Below, one piece after another: positions 1-8,467 of a stretch of 64,000 nt of DNA. The notes under the pieces were generated by a model. That model saw only the letters and a list, made by a program, of their open reading frames with translations, made no database searches and was not told the origin of the DNA. The translations under genes and the position numbers were made by a program. Source of the DNA: Candidatus Nitronauta litoralis (GTDB lineage Bacteria; Nitrospinota; Nitrospinia; Nitrospinales; Nitrospinaceae); NCBI GenBank assembly GCA_015698285.1, contig CP048685.1, forward strand, positions 248,001 to 312,000, read 5' to 3'. Within the stretch, counting starts at the first letter, position 1, and every line of letters begins with the position of its first letter.

Positions 1-578
1 AGCCCGCTCCGGAATTGATTCCTCTGGTCCAGAAAATCACACCGGATGTAGAAGCACGGGCCGGGAAAAGCACCAACCCTCTTTCACGCGGCGGCATGTA
101 CACTAAAGTGGTGGCGGCCAAAAAAACCATGAGCTACGGCGTACCCACTCTGGTAGTGAACGGACTGGACCACCGTGTCCTCGACCGGATTTTCAAGGGG
201 GAAACGGTTGGTACCCTGTTCTGGGGCGGACCCAAGAAAATCAATCACCGCAAACACTGGATCGCCCACACCCTGAAACCCTCCGGCTCTGTCACCGTGG
301 ACGCCGGGGCACGAAAGGCCCTGGTTGAGCGTGGCAAAAGTCTGTTGCCGGCGGGAATCACCAAGGTGGAAGGAAAATTTGAATTTGGTTCGGCGGTTCG
401 TATCTATGATGAAGACAAGGTCGAAATCGCACGCGGACTCGTCAACTACAATTCAATCGACATGAAATCCATCATGGGAATGAAATCCGTGAAAATAAAA
501 TCGATTATGGAAACCGGGTTTTATCAGGAGGCCATTCACCGCGACGATCTGGTAGTCCTGACCGAACCCGATATTTAA
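1..578 (+). CDS. proB: Glutamate 5-kinase, C-terminal part (partial)
   Basis: The reading frame is open at the left edge of the window, so only about 190 C-terminal residues are present. The start contains the end of the amino-acid kinase domain: a K-x-T-N-P-L-S-R-G-G-M-type segment and a following V-A-A-K-K helix, typical of gamma-glutamyl kinases. A PUA domain follows from roughly residue 105, ending with the G-L-V-N-Y-N-S and M-K-S-I-M-G pattern seen in long-form ProB. The family phosphorylates L-glutamate with ATP as the first step of proline synthesis in the cytoplasm. Presence of the PUA domain places it with the longer bacterial form. Its 5' context lies outside the window. Confidence 0.93.
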   Translation, partial: PAPELIPLVQKITPDVEARAGKSTNPLSRGGMYTKVVAAKKTMSYGVPTLVVNGLDHRVLDRIFKGETVGTLFWGGPKKINHRKHWIAHTLKPSGSVTVDAGARKALVERGKSLLPAGITKVEGKFEFGSAVRIYDEDKVEIARGLVNYNSIDMKSIMGMKSVKIKSIMETGFYQEAIHRDDLVVLTEPDI

Positions 579-654
579 TATTCTCCTCAAAAAGCTCAGC
601 AGGCGAAATTTGCGACTTCCTTTTCTAAACACTTCTATTATTACGGAGCTTTTC

Positions 655-756
655 ATGACCCCTTGGTGGGCGGCTGACAGCCGCAGGAAACCGTTTCCCC
701 CTCGATCAGGAAATGAATTTCGGGGTCTGTATTCTGAAGGAGTGAGTGCAGAATGA
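655..756 (+). CDS. Possible 33-residue leader or small protein upstream of the Cys-cluster gene
   Basis: An ATG at 655 has a GGAG Shine-Dalgarno element at 645-648. Its frame runs 33 codons and stops with TGA at 754-756, overlapping the ATG of the next gene (753) in an ATGA arrangement. The peptide begins M-T-P-W-W, resembling the M-T-H-W-W start of the next protein, and has no recognisable domain. It could be a translationally coupled small protein, a leader peptide, or the remnant of a partial duplication of the next gene's start. Support is only the ribosome-binding site and the stop/start overlap. Confidence 0.35.
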   Translation: MTPWWAADSRRKPFPPRSGNEFRGLYSEGVSAE

Positions 757-1166
757 CCCATTGGTGGGAGGTCGAACCGGTGCGTTTCGAATGCCAGAAA
801 GGTTGCATCAAATGTTGCGCCAAACCTGGATGGGTTTATTTTGATAAAGAGGACATAGAGAACGCGGCATCTTTTTTAAACCTGCGGCCGGGAAAGTTTA
901 AGAAAAAATTCCGGTTAACTCCGATAGACCCCGTCCATTGGGAAATGGGGGTCACAGAAAACGATCCCTGCCCCTTCCTGGGTCAGGAAGGATGCAAGAT
1001 TCATCCGGTAAAACCGAAACAATGCCGCGCCTTTCCCTTCTGGGAGGAAAACCTGCGCACCCGGGATTCCTGGAATAAGGTCGGTGAGGATTGTCCGGGA
1101 ATTGGGGAAGGTCCGGGCGTGGCGGCTGAACTGGTAAGGCAAAATAAAGACAGTATCTGGCCTTAG
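753..1166 (+). CDS. YkgJ-type cysteine cluster protein (zinc/iron-chelating domain)
   Basis: This 137-residue protein carries the CxCx-type cluster of the YkgJ/CxxCxxCC family: an N-terminal C-x3-C-x2-C-C motif (about residues 15-22), then D-P-C-P-F-L near 72, G-C-K-I-H near 80 and K-Q-C-R-A-F-P-F near 90. These cysteines are thought to bind a metal ion; the biochemical role of the family is unknown. A GAAGGAG Shine-Dalgarno precedes the ATG. A membrane protein gene follows 22 bases downstream, so the two may be cotranscribed. Confidence 0.85.
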   Translation: MTHWWEVEPVRFECQKGCIKCCAKPGWVYFDKEDIENAASFLNLRPGKFKKKFRLTPIDPVHWEMGVTENDPCPFLGQEGCKIHPVKPKQCRAFPFWEENLRTRDSWNKVGEDCPGIGEGPGVAAELVRQNKDSIWP

Positions 1167-1188
1167 GCCCCATAGGAGGTTTATCAAA

Positions 1189-1554
1189 ATGAAACCTCAA
1201 TTCAGCACCCTTCTGGGTTACACCCTGCTGGGATCACTCACCTTTGGTTACACCTGCACAATCCGCTTGGGGTTGGGCATTTTCGATATCTTGCACGACC
1301 CCAAATCAGGTGAATTGTCTGCATTTACCCAATTCACAGCTGGTTTTGCCATGATCGATGTCTGGCAATATTTTGCCTGGGGATCCCTCATAGTCTGCGC
1401 TGGTTGGGGAAACATCCGCTCCCGGCACGGTCAGTTCCCCGAACCCCATTTAACGCCCTGGGTGGTTCATTTAGCCGTTATCCTGTCCCTTTTCTTCCTG
1501 AACGTCACGGGTGCCCTGTCCCACTTCGTAATGCCTGCTTACGTAATTGAGTGA
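1189..1554 (+). CDS. Small integral membrane protein of unknown function
   Basis: This encodes 121 residues with three hydrophobic stretches, at about 8-28, 46-68 and 92-115, separated by short polar loops with charged residues (R-S-R-H-G near 77). No domain was recognised. The start is supported by a perfect AGGAGGT at 1174-1180, eight bases before the ATG. It lies 22 bases after the cysteine-cluster gene and upstream of purA. A function cannot be given. Confidence 0.7.
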   Translation: MKPQFSTLLGYTLLGSLTFGYTCTIRLGLGIFDILHDPKSGELSAFTQFTAGFAMIDVWQYFAWGSLIVCAGWGNIRSRHGQFPEPHLTPWVVHLAVILSLFFLNVTGALSHFVMPAYVIE

Positions 1555-1633
1555 TTTAAGGCCCAAATTTCGCTGTTTTTGCCTTCTTGCCTTTTACTAC
1601 CGTTTCAAAGATAATAACTCATCGGTTACATGA

Positions 1634-2989
<1,356 letters not shown>

Positions 2990-3085
2990 GTCCTCCGCGG
3001 ACGGCGAACGGGTAACAGTTTTGGGTGAATCCAATATTCCCCGTTTGAAAAGAGAGCTTTGCCTAAGTCAAGATGCAAGGTCCAG

Positions 3086-3224
3086 GGCGAGATTCTTCAG
3101 CCCTTGGGGCTTCAGAATGACAAGCTTTGATTTTGCAGGTTATTAGAATGCTGCATATCAACGCCGTCGGTCAAAACCAAACAACTTTATTCTGTCATTC
3201 TGAGCGATAGCGAAGAATCTCGCC
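3086..3224. repeat. Inverted repeat of the GTCATTCTGAGCG type
   Basis: The left arm (3086-3122) begins GGCGAGATTCTTC and ends TCAGAATGACA. The right arm (3193-3224) reads TGTCATTCTGAGCGATAGCG and then AAGAATCTCGCC. The arms are inverted copies with a variable middle, and weaker similarity continues outward by about 20 bases on each side. From memory, close relatives of this sequence occur as dispersed intergenic repeats in many environmental bacteria. Confidence 0.75.
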
Positions 3225-3252
3225 TTTGCTTTTGAATCTTGGATTTTTAATA

Positions 3253-3290
3253 TTCCCCCTTCTCCGAAGGGGGAAGCGAAGCAGGGGGCT
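3253..3290. repeat. C-rich hairpin repeat unit, copy 1
   Basis: The perfect stem is TTCCCCCTTC (3253-3262) and GAAGGGGGAA (3266-3275) with loop TCC, followed by a tail ending AGGGGGCT. The stem core and tail recur in inverted orientation near 3350-3385, and a variant is found at 62051-62080. Confidence 0.7.
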
Positions 3291-3349
3291 TTTGGAATTC
3301 GGCGGTTACCTTTTGACGCCCGAACAATCATAAAATTTAAATTTTGGGA

Positions 3350-3385
3350 AGAAATCCCCCCAGCCCCCTTCTGGGAAGGGGGAGT
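3350..3385. repeat. C-rich hairpin repeat unit, copy 2 (inverted)
   Basis: The stem is CCCCCTTC (3364-3371) and GAAGGGGG (3375-3382) with loop TGG, preceded by AATCCCCCCAG. Its reverse complement aligns with copy 1 including the G-rich tail. It ends about 30 bases before the start of the small CC-motif gene, so it lies in that gene's leader region. Confidence 0.65.
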
Positions 3386-3412
3386 AAATCTGGTATTCCC
3401 TTAGAGGAACAA

Positions 3413-3712
3413 ATGAAATTCGAACTCGACGATAAAGTCGTTCAGTTTCTTGCCCAAAAAGGGTCAACCAATGTCACACTCGACGTGGAAGACCTCGACA
3501 CCACCTGTTGCCTGGGCCGCGTGCCGGAAATGAAAATCACGTTAGTCCCTCCATCCGAAGCCCATCAGAGCAAATACCGCCACTTCAACCATGCCGGTAT
3601 AAACCTGTACCTTTCAAAACTCATTCGGTCACAGGAAACCCTGACCCTGCATCTGAGCGGTTTCGGACCTTTCAAAAAACTGGAAGCTTCGGGGATCAAC
3701 CTTGTACTTTAA
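3413..3712 (+). CDS. CC-motif small protein (HesB-like/selenoprotein-family homologue)
   Basis: This encodes 99 residues with a T-C-C-L-G motif at about 31-35, followed by a segment resembling HesB-like small proteins. From memory it fits the family annotated as CC/Se motif (seleno)protein, in which one cysteine of the pair can be selenocysteine; here both are ordinary cysteine codons. No catalytic function is established. The ATG at 3413 is chosen because GAGGA lies five bases upstream and the protein begins there; the longer frame runs into the hairpin repeat. Two decayed copies of its last 16-24 codons lie downstream at 4976-5056 and 5889-5936. Confidence 0.7.
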   Translation: MKFELDDKVVQFLAQKGSTNVTLDVEDLDTTCCLGRVPEMKITLVPPSEAHQSKYRHFNHAGINLYLSKLIRSQETLTLHLSGFGPFKKLEASGINLVL

Positions 3713-3781
3713 AGTTTTTTTAGAGCCCTCCAGAAAGCCACATAGAAAATGGCAATCCAAATCAAATCACTCGAGAAAAAT

Positions 3782-4675
3782 ATGCGCCGTACAAGGAACC
3801 TCTTAACGTTACTATCAATTGCAATGGCAGGAACGGTAAGCGCCTGCTCAACCCTGCAGGTAGAAACCGACAACACCGCGTCCCGGTCAGCAAGTGATTC
3901 AGGCACAAAGGTTATCCTGACGTCTGAAGTCAAGTGGGAGAAACTGAATCCCGCCCGTGGCGACAAAAGCCCGATGGCCGCCACCCTTTGGGGCGATCGC
4001 AATGGAAAGGGGCCGACAGGTTTTCTGTTTAAGGCAGTGGACGGCTTCAAATCGCCTCCTCATATACACAACGTTTCCTACCGTGGAATTGTTATCGATG
4101 GCCTGATTCATAACGATGATCCTGGTGCGGCGAATATGTGGCTCCCCAAAGGTTCTTTCTGGACTCAACCAAAAGGAGAGGGACACCTTACCGCGGTCAA
4201 AGGATCAAACACGCTTGCCTACATAGAGATTGAGGAGGGACCTTACCTCGTCCTTCCGACAGATAAAGCTTTTGATAGTGGGGAAAGACCCGTCAACGTG
4301 GATGCATCGAACATCGTCTGGGTCGATCAACCGGGATCTCCTGCCTCTTTGAATGGACCCAAAGTGGCCTATCTTTGGGGGAGCCCGCAGGACGGTCAAT
4401 TAAATGGGACCCTGATCAAACTACCGGCAGGGTACTCTGGAAAAATACGCAACCACGGATCAACCTTCACCGCCGTAGTAATCCAGGGCAATCCAAAATA
4501 TCAGATGCCCGGCAAAAATAATGTTGAGACTCTGGAACCAGGCAGTTATTTCAGCTCGAAGGGTGAATCCGTGCATCGGTTGTCGTCCAATGCGAAAGAG
4601 GAGAGCATCCTCTACATGCGCATGGAAGGCAAGTTCGACGTCATCCCAGTCCAACTCATCCAAAAGCCGAAATAG
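3782..4675 (+). CDS. DUF4437 cupin-fold lipoprotein
   Basis: This 297-residue protein begins with a basic M-R-R-T-R-N and a hydrophobic segment ending in a V-S-A-C lipobox (Cys near residue 22), so it is probably a lipoprotein. Two related cupin-like halves follow: P-P-H-I-H-N near 94 with N-D-D-P and G-S-F-W-T-Q-P in the first, then [12 protein letters not shown] and G-S-Y-F-S-S-K-G-E in the second. This is the signature of DUF4437, whose biochemical function is unknown. The ATG at 3782 fits the signal peptide better than one 33 bases upstream; neither has a strong ribosome-binding site. Immediately after its stop lies a cytochrome c remnant. Confidence 0.8.
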   Translation: MRRTRNLLTLLSIAMAGTVSACSTLQVETDNTASRSASDSGTKVILTSEVKWEKLNPARGDKSPMAATLWGDRNGKGPTGFLFKAVDGFKSPPHIHNVSYRGIVIDGLIHNDDPGAANMWLPKGSFWTQPKGEGHLTAVKGSNTLAYIEIEEGPYLVLPTDKAFDSGERPVNVDASNIVWVDQPGSPASLNGPKVAYLWGSPQDGQLNGTLIKLPAGYSGKIRNHGSTFTAVVIQGNPKYQMPGKNNVETLEPGSYFSSKGESVHRLSSNAKEESILYMRMEGKFDVIPVQLIQKPK

Positions 4676-4677
4676 GT

Positions 4678-4932
4678 GAGTGGAAAGACAAGGAGGTTGC
4701 GCGGGCCATTCGCAGTGGCTTTTCACGGGACGGACGTCCGTTACACTGGCAGGGAATGGTGTGGGATCACGCTTCGAATCTGGATGAAAAGGACGTGCGT
4801 TCGGTGATCGCTTATCTTCGCACCGTGCCCCCAGTAGAAAAAGAAGTCACCCCCTTCCACCATCCTGACGGAAATGACTGCAAAAGAGCCACCATCTGGC
4901 TTGTGGGAAATAACGAACCGGGTTGCAAGTGA
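4678..4932 (+). pseudogene. C-terminal remnant of a cytochrome c-type protein
   Basis: Beginning two bases after the DUF4437 stop, an 84-codon open frame without its own start encodes a segment reading R-D-G-R-P-L-H-W-Q-G-M-V-W-D-H, then D-V-R-S-V-I-A-Y-L-R-T-V-P-P-V, ending with TGA at 4930-4932. This pattern is typical of the C-terminal part of class I cytochrome c domains that pair with dehydrogenases, where Met ligates heme. The heme-binding C-x2-C-H is missing, so the 5' part has been lost. It is a fragment, probably left by a recombination event that placed the cupin gene here. Confidence 0.7.
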
Positions 4933-4975
4933 CTCACCAGAGTCAGGTTTTTTAACGACCACCCTCTAGTCCCTG

Positions 4976-5056
4976 GCGGGAAACATTCACGTTGCGGCTG
5001 AGCGGTTTCGGTCCATTCAAAAAACTGGAAGCTTCGGGAGTTAACCTTATACTATA
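4976..5056 (+). pseudogene. Second copy of the 3' end of the CC-motif gene
   Basis: The last 24 codons of the gene at 3413-3712 recur here: both read L-S-G-F-G-P-F-K-K-L-E-A-S-G followed by (I/V)-N-L-(V/I)-L and a stop. The nucleotide match is nearly continuous from AAAC near 4981 to TAA at 5054-5056. The rest of the gene is absent upstream, where the cytochrome remnant lies instead. Confidence 0.8.
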
Positions 5057-5158
5057 AATAATCAGGAGAGCTACGTAGCATTAAAATTCCTTCAATTTGG
5101 TGGGACCGGAAAACTGATTAAAACAAAGATTCGTTAAAATCAAGGAGTCAGATACAAA

Positions 5159-5824
5159 GTGATATTAAAAGATATTTATCTTTTTCCAGACAGAGCTGAT
5201 TTCGACAATAAAAAAGTTTCTTATCCATTTAAACTACAAGCGAGAAGTTTGTGCGTTTATTTGGAACGACAATTAAAAACAATTAAATTTAAAACCAACG
5301 ATTTCAACCGCGTTTGTTTTGTAGGCTGCAAAACCCCTAACCCTAAAGGTTTTGTTAATTCCTGTAATGTATTGGGTATTGAGATAGATTTTGACGAAAA
5401 AAAATACAACTCCTTAAACGATGAGGAGCTAAACCCGTTTTTTATAGATATGCTAACTAAGGGAATTGAAAAATGTGAGAAACAATACGATTTTCCCGGT
5501 AGGGAATTAAAAGGTTGGATGGAAGATTTTCGAAAAGAAGGCTTTGTTAATAACTGGGTTTTCAAGACCCGTTTGTTCAGATCCATTGGCCTAAAATGTT
5601 CTTTAATTTGCGACCTCACTCTTTATGCATTTCAAATGAAATTAATTATAAAAAGAGGAAAAATTGTAATATTTGATCAAGAAATAAAAAAAACCGAACC
5701 GGATGATGTAATATTTAAATACCTTTTAAAAGATATTAAGTTGATCGAAAACTACATTGTCGTAATTGACAAGCTTGATAAGACTATCTTTGAAATTCCA
5801 GTTCAAGAGCTTGCTATTCATTAA
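5159..5824 (+). CDS. AT-rich orphan protein, function unknown
   Basis: A GTG at 5159 with AAGGAG at 5142-5147 starts a 221-residue frame. The gene is clearly richer in A and T than its neighbours, with many Lys, Asn, Ile and Phe codons ending in A or T, which suggests horizontal acquisition. It has no signal peptide or membrane segment, and no domain was recognised. It sits between two decayed copies of the 3' end of the CC-motif gene, so it may be an insertion at a duplicated site. I cannot assign a function; an accessory or immunity-type role is only a guess from composition and location. Confidence 0.6.
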   Translation: MILKDIYLFPDRADFDNKKVSYPFKLQARSLCVYLERQLKTIKFKTNDFNRVCFVGCKTPNPKGFVNSCNVLGIEIDFDEKKYNSLNDEELNPFFIDMLTKGIEKCEKQYDFPGRELKGWMEDFRKEGFVNNWVFKTRLFRSIGLKCSLICDLTLYAFQMKLIIKRGKIVIFDQEIKKTEPDDVIFKYLLKDIKLIENYIVVIDKLDKTIFEIPVQELAIH

Positions 5825-5888
5825 GCGCATTCAAGTAAATGGGTGAAGTGGATACCTTTAAATAGACTTTACCTCTTCATTCTACTTT

Positions 5889-5936
5889 AGCTCCCCTCAA
5901 AAAACTTGAGGCCTTGAGAGCCCACCTCATACTATA
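5889..5936 (+). pseudogene. Third, more decayed copy of the CC-motif gene 3' end
   Basis: The sequence CTCAAAAAACTTGAGGCCTT and the following bases up to ATACTATAA align with the tails of the gene at 3413-3712 and of the copy at 4976-5056. The coding frame is no longer intact. It is the most diverged of the three copies. Confidence 0.55.
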
Positions 5937-5985
5937 ATAGGGACAGTCTTTTTTCTGATTAATTCGTCCCAGTGAGGCGACCTAC

Positions 5986-7692
5986 ATGGTCACGCTGTTT
6001 ATCCTGACATTTTCGTGTCTGTTCTTCTATTTCCTCGGCTACCGGTATTACGCCGGGCGGTTGGACCGTGAAGTGATCCGGCCCGACAGCGCGCAATCCA
6101 CGCCGGCGGTGGACCAGAAAGACGGGGTCGATTACGTGCCCAGCAAACCGATGGTGCTGTTCGGTCACAACTTTGCCTCTATCGCAGGGGCCGGACCGGT
6201 CATCGGCCCGATCGTCGCCATGCAGCATTTCGGCTGGGCACTCACCATCGTCTGGATTCTCATCGGCAACGTGTTCATCGGTGCGGTGCACGATTACCTG
6301 ACGCTGATGGTCTCGGTGCGCAACCGCGGTGGATCAATCGCCGACATCGCCGAGACGACCATGGGCAGTCGCGCCAAAACGGTATTCGCCATTTTCCTGA
6401 TTCTGGCCATGCTGCTGGTGATCGCGGTATTCGGTGTGGTCGCCGCCAAGACCCTCATTGCGCAACCGGAGATGGTGTTCCCGACGTTCGCCATCATCCC
6501 GATCTCCATGCTCCTCGGCTGGGCCATCTATAAAAAAGGATTGCCGCTTGGACTGGTGACAAGCCTGGCGCTGATGGCGGTGATCGGCAATATTTACATC
6601 GGGTTTGAATTCCCTATGCCTTTGCCTTCAGAGGGGCTGCTTGGGTTGTCGCCCCTGATGTTCTGGTTTGTGGTGTTGATGCTGTATGCGGGCATCGCTT
6701 CGGTCATGCCAGTCGGCATGCTGTTGCAGCCACGCGACTACCTTTCCACCTACATCCTGTTTGGCAGCATGGCGCTTGGCCTGATGGCTCTGATCTGGGT
6801 GCACCCCGGACTCAACACGCCCGCCTATTTGGGAGCGGTTTCTGAAGGACAGGGTCCGGTCTGGCCAATGCTGTTCGTGCTGGTGGCGTGTGGGGCTGTA
6901 TCCGGTTTTCATTCGCTGGTAGCGGGCGGCACCGTATCCAAACAACTCGAGAATGAAAAACAAGGCCGGCTCATCAGTTACGGCGGCATGTTAACGGAAG
7001 GTGTCGTCGCTGTGGCAACGGTTCTGCTGGTGGGTGGAGGTTTGTACTGGGTCGCGCCTGCCGGTGGCGGCGTCGACATGGCGCAACTCGGGTTTCGTGA
7101 AACATTGAAAGCTGGCGGATGGATCCATGCGTTTGGTTCCGGTTTCGGCAACGTGGTCCAGCAGATGATCCCGGCTCTGGGTTTCACAGCGGCCTCGATG
7201 GTTGCCGTGCTCGCGCTCAACACTTTCGTGCTGACCACCCTCGATACTGCCGTGCGCATCACACGATTCATCGTGCAGGAGCTGGGCGCTTCCAAAATGC
7301 CGATGCTGCGCAACAAGTACAATGTCACCACCGGAGTGGTGGTCGTCGCCTTCGCCATTGGTGCCACCGGAGGCTGGCAGAAAATCTGGCCCATCTTTGG
7401 AGCCACCAACCAACTCATTGCAGCGGTCGCCCTGTTTGTAATCTCTGCTTATCTGGTCGGGGTGAAAAAACCGACCCATTTCACCCTGGTGCCGGCCCTG
7501 TTCATGGTGGTGACCACCATCGGGGCATTGTTATGGCAATCTTTCCGGTTCTTCACCGCCCCGGAACCCAACCTGTTCCTCGGAATTTCCGCCCTGGTGC
7601 TGACGGGACTTGCAATATTTGTGGGACTTGAAGGGTGGGAAGCGATCCGCGGCAAAAGACGATATGAAGGCACGGCAGTCAGTGAGGCATAA
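5986..7692 (+). CDS. cstA: Carbon starvation protein CstA family transporter
   Basis: This 568-residue polytopic membrane protein has about 15 hydrophobic segments. It shows CstA family hallmarks: Y-R-Y-Y-A-G-R-L near residue 20, then V-P-S-K-P-M-V-L-F-G-H-N-F-A-S-I-A-G-A-G-P near 55-75, and L-D-T-A-V-R-I-T-R near 420. Characterised relatives (E. coli CstA and BtsT) import peptides or pyruvate at the inner membrane. This is the shorter form; E. coli CstA is about 700 residues. The substrate cannot be decided from sequence. A GTGAGG element precedes the ATG. GC content returns to normal here after the AT-rich orphan. Confidence 0.9.
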   Translation: MVTLFILTFSCLFFYFLGYRYYAGRLDREVIRPDSAQSTPAVDQKDGVDYVPSKPMVLFGHNFASIAGAGPVIGPIVAMQHFGWALTIVWILIGNVFIGAVHDYLTLMVSVRNRGGSIADIAETTMGSRAKTVFAIFLILAMLLVIAVFGVVAAKTLIAQPEMVFPTFAIIPISMLLGWAIYKKGLPLGLVTSLALMAVIGNIYIGFEFPMPLPSEGLLGLSPLMFWFVVLMLYAGIASVMPVGMLLQPRDYLSTYILFGSMALGLMALIWVHPGLNTPAYLGAVSEGQGPVWPMLFVLVACGAVSGFHSLVAGGTVSKQLENEKQGRLISYGGMLTEGVVAVATVLLVGGGLYWVAPAGGGVDMAQLGFRETLKAGGWIHAFGSGFGNVVQQMIPALGFTAASMVAVLALNTFVLTTLDTAVRITRFIVQELGASKMPMLRNKYNVTTGVVVVAFAIGATGGWQKIWPIFGATNQLIAAVALFVISAYLVGVKKPTHFTLVPALFMVVTTIGALLWQSFRFFTAPEPNLFLGISALVLTGLAIFVGLEGWEAIRGKRRYEGTAVSEA

Positions 7693-7794
7693 TCCCTTTT
7701 CAAAATTCATCGCCAATTCAACATCCGCATTGATTTCAGGTGCAATTCTCTTTTATGATGGGCATAACTTCCATCCAGAACACGGGTCCGTTTA

Positions 7795-8457
7795 ATGAAA
7801 ATCAGCGAAATCCTGGCAGCGCGCGAAAAGAAAACAACCACCCCCACCAGCGGTAACACAGGCACCTCCACGCCACCCGCAGGTACGGGAAAGAAACCCA
7901 TCAAAGTTGTTCGCACACGGGAGACACCGAATCCCAACGCCAAACAGTATGTATTGAACACACAAGTTCTTTCCTATGGCAAACGTTCCTATTCAGGTAT
8001 TGATGAATGCGGTGACGACGCCATGGCCAAGTCCATTTTTGATTTCGATGGAATCAAAAACGTCTACATCATGAACAACTTTGTCACGGTCACCAAAGCG
8101 GATGCGGTCGGATGGAACCCGCTTGAGAAACAAGTGTGGAAGGTGATCGATGACAAGGTCACCATCTATCCGGCAGAAGAAACAGAAAAGATCGAAGTCG
8201 AGGTAAAAGATTTTTTGAACATGGCCCGCGAGAAGCAAATGCAGGCGGTGGAGATGGTATTGAACCGGTCGATCCGGCATTCACTCGCGCAGGATGGCGG
8301 GGGCGTCGAACTCAAGGATGTTGAGGGCACGGAGGTCAAGATTCACTATCAGGGAGCCTGCGGCGATTGCCCGTCATCTACAACCGGGACTCTGCAGCAC
8401 ATTGAACGCCTCATCAAACAGCAATTGCATCCGGACTTAGTTGTAAAACCTGTATAG
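7795..8457 (+). CDS. NifU/NfuA-type iron-sulfur scaffold protein
   Basis: The 220-residue protein has a low-complexity Thr/Pro/Gly linker (about 10-32), an Nfu N-terminal domain (about 38-125: R-E-T-P-N-P-N-A-K-Q-Y), and a C-terminal NifU domain holding the cluster-binding C-x2-C in G-A-C-G-D-C-P-S-S (Cys 189 and 192). Such proteins assemble or carry Fe-S clusters to apo-proteins in the cytoplasm. This domain order differs from E. coli NfuA, where the N-terminal part is a degenerate A-type domain. The gene lies 100 bases after cstA and converges on the AsmA-like gene. Confidence 0.88.
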   Translation: MKISEILAAREKKTTTPTSGNTGTSTPPAGTGKKPIKVVRTRETPNPNAKQYVLNTQVLSYGKRSYSGIDECGDDAMAKSIFDFDGIKNVYIMNNFVTVTKADAVGWNPLEKQVWKVIDDKVTIYPAEETEKIEVEVKDFLNMAREKQMQAVEMVLNRSIRHSLAQDGGGVELKDVEGTEVKIHYQGACGDCPSSTTGTLQHIERLIKQQLHPDLVVKPV

Positions 8458-8467
8458 CTTCTGCCCA

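Larger units (their letters stand above)
2990..3412. repeat. Intergenic block of dispersed palindromic repeats
   Basis: This 423-base non-coding stretch holds three palindromic units. The first is a long inverted pair (3086-3122 against 3193-3224) whose arm ends match as GGCGAGATTCTTC and TCAGAATGACA. The second is a perfect 10-bp C/G hairpin at 3253-3275 (TTCCCCCTTC, loop TCC). The third is an 8-bp hairpin at 3364-3382 of the same core in inverted orientation. No gene was seen in it. Confidence 0.75.
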
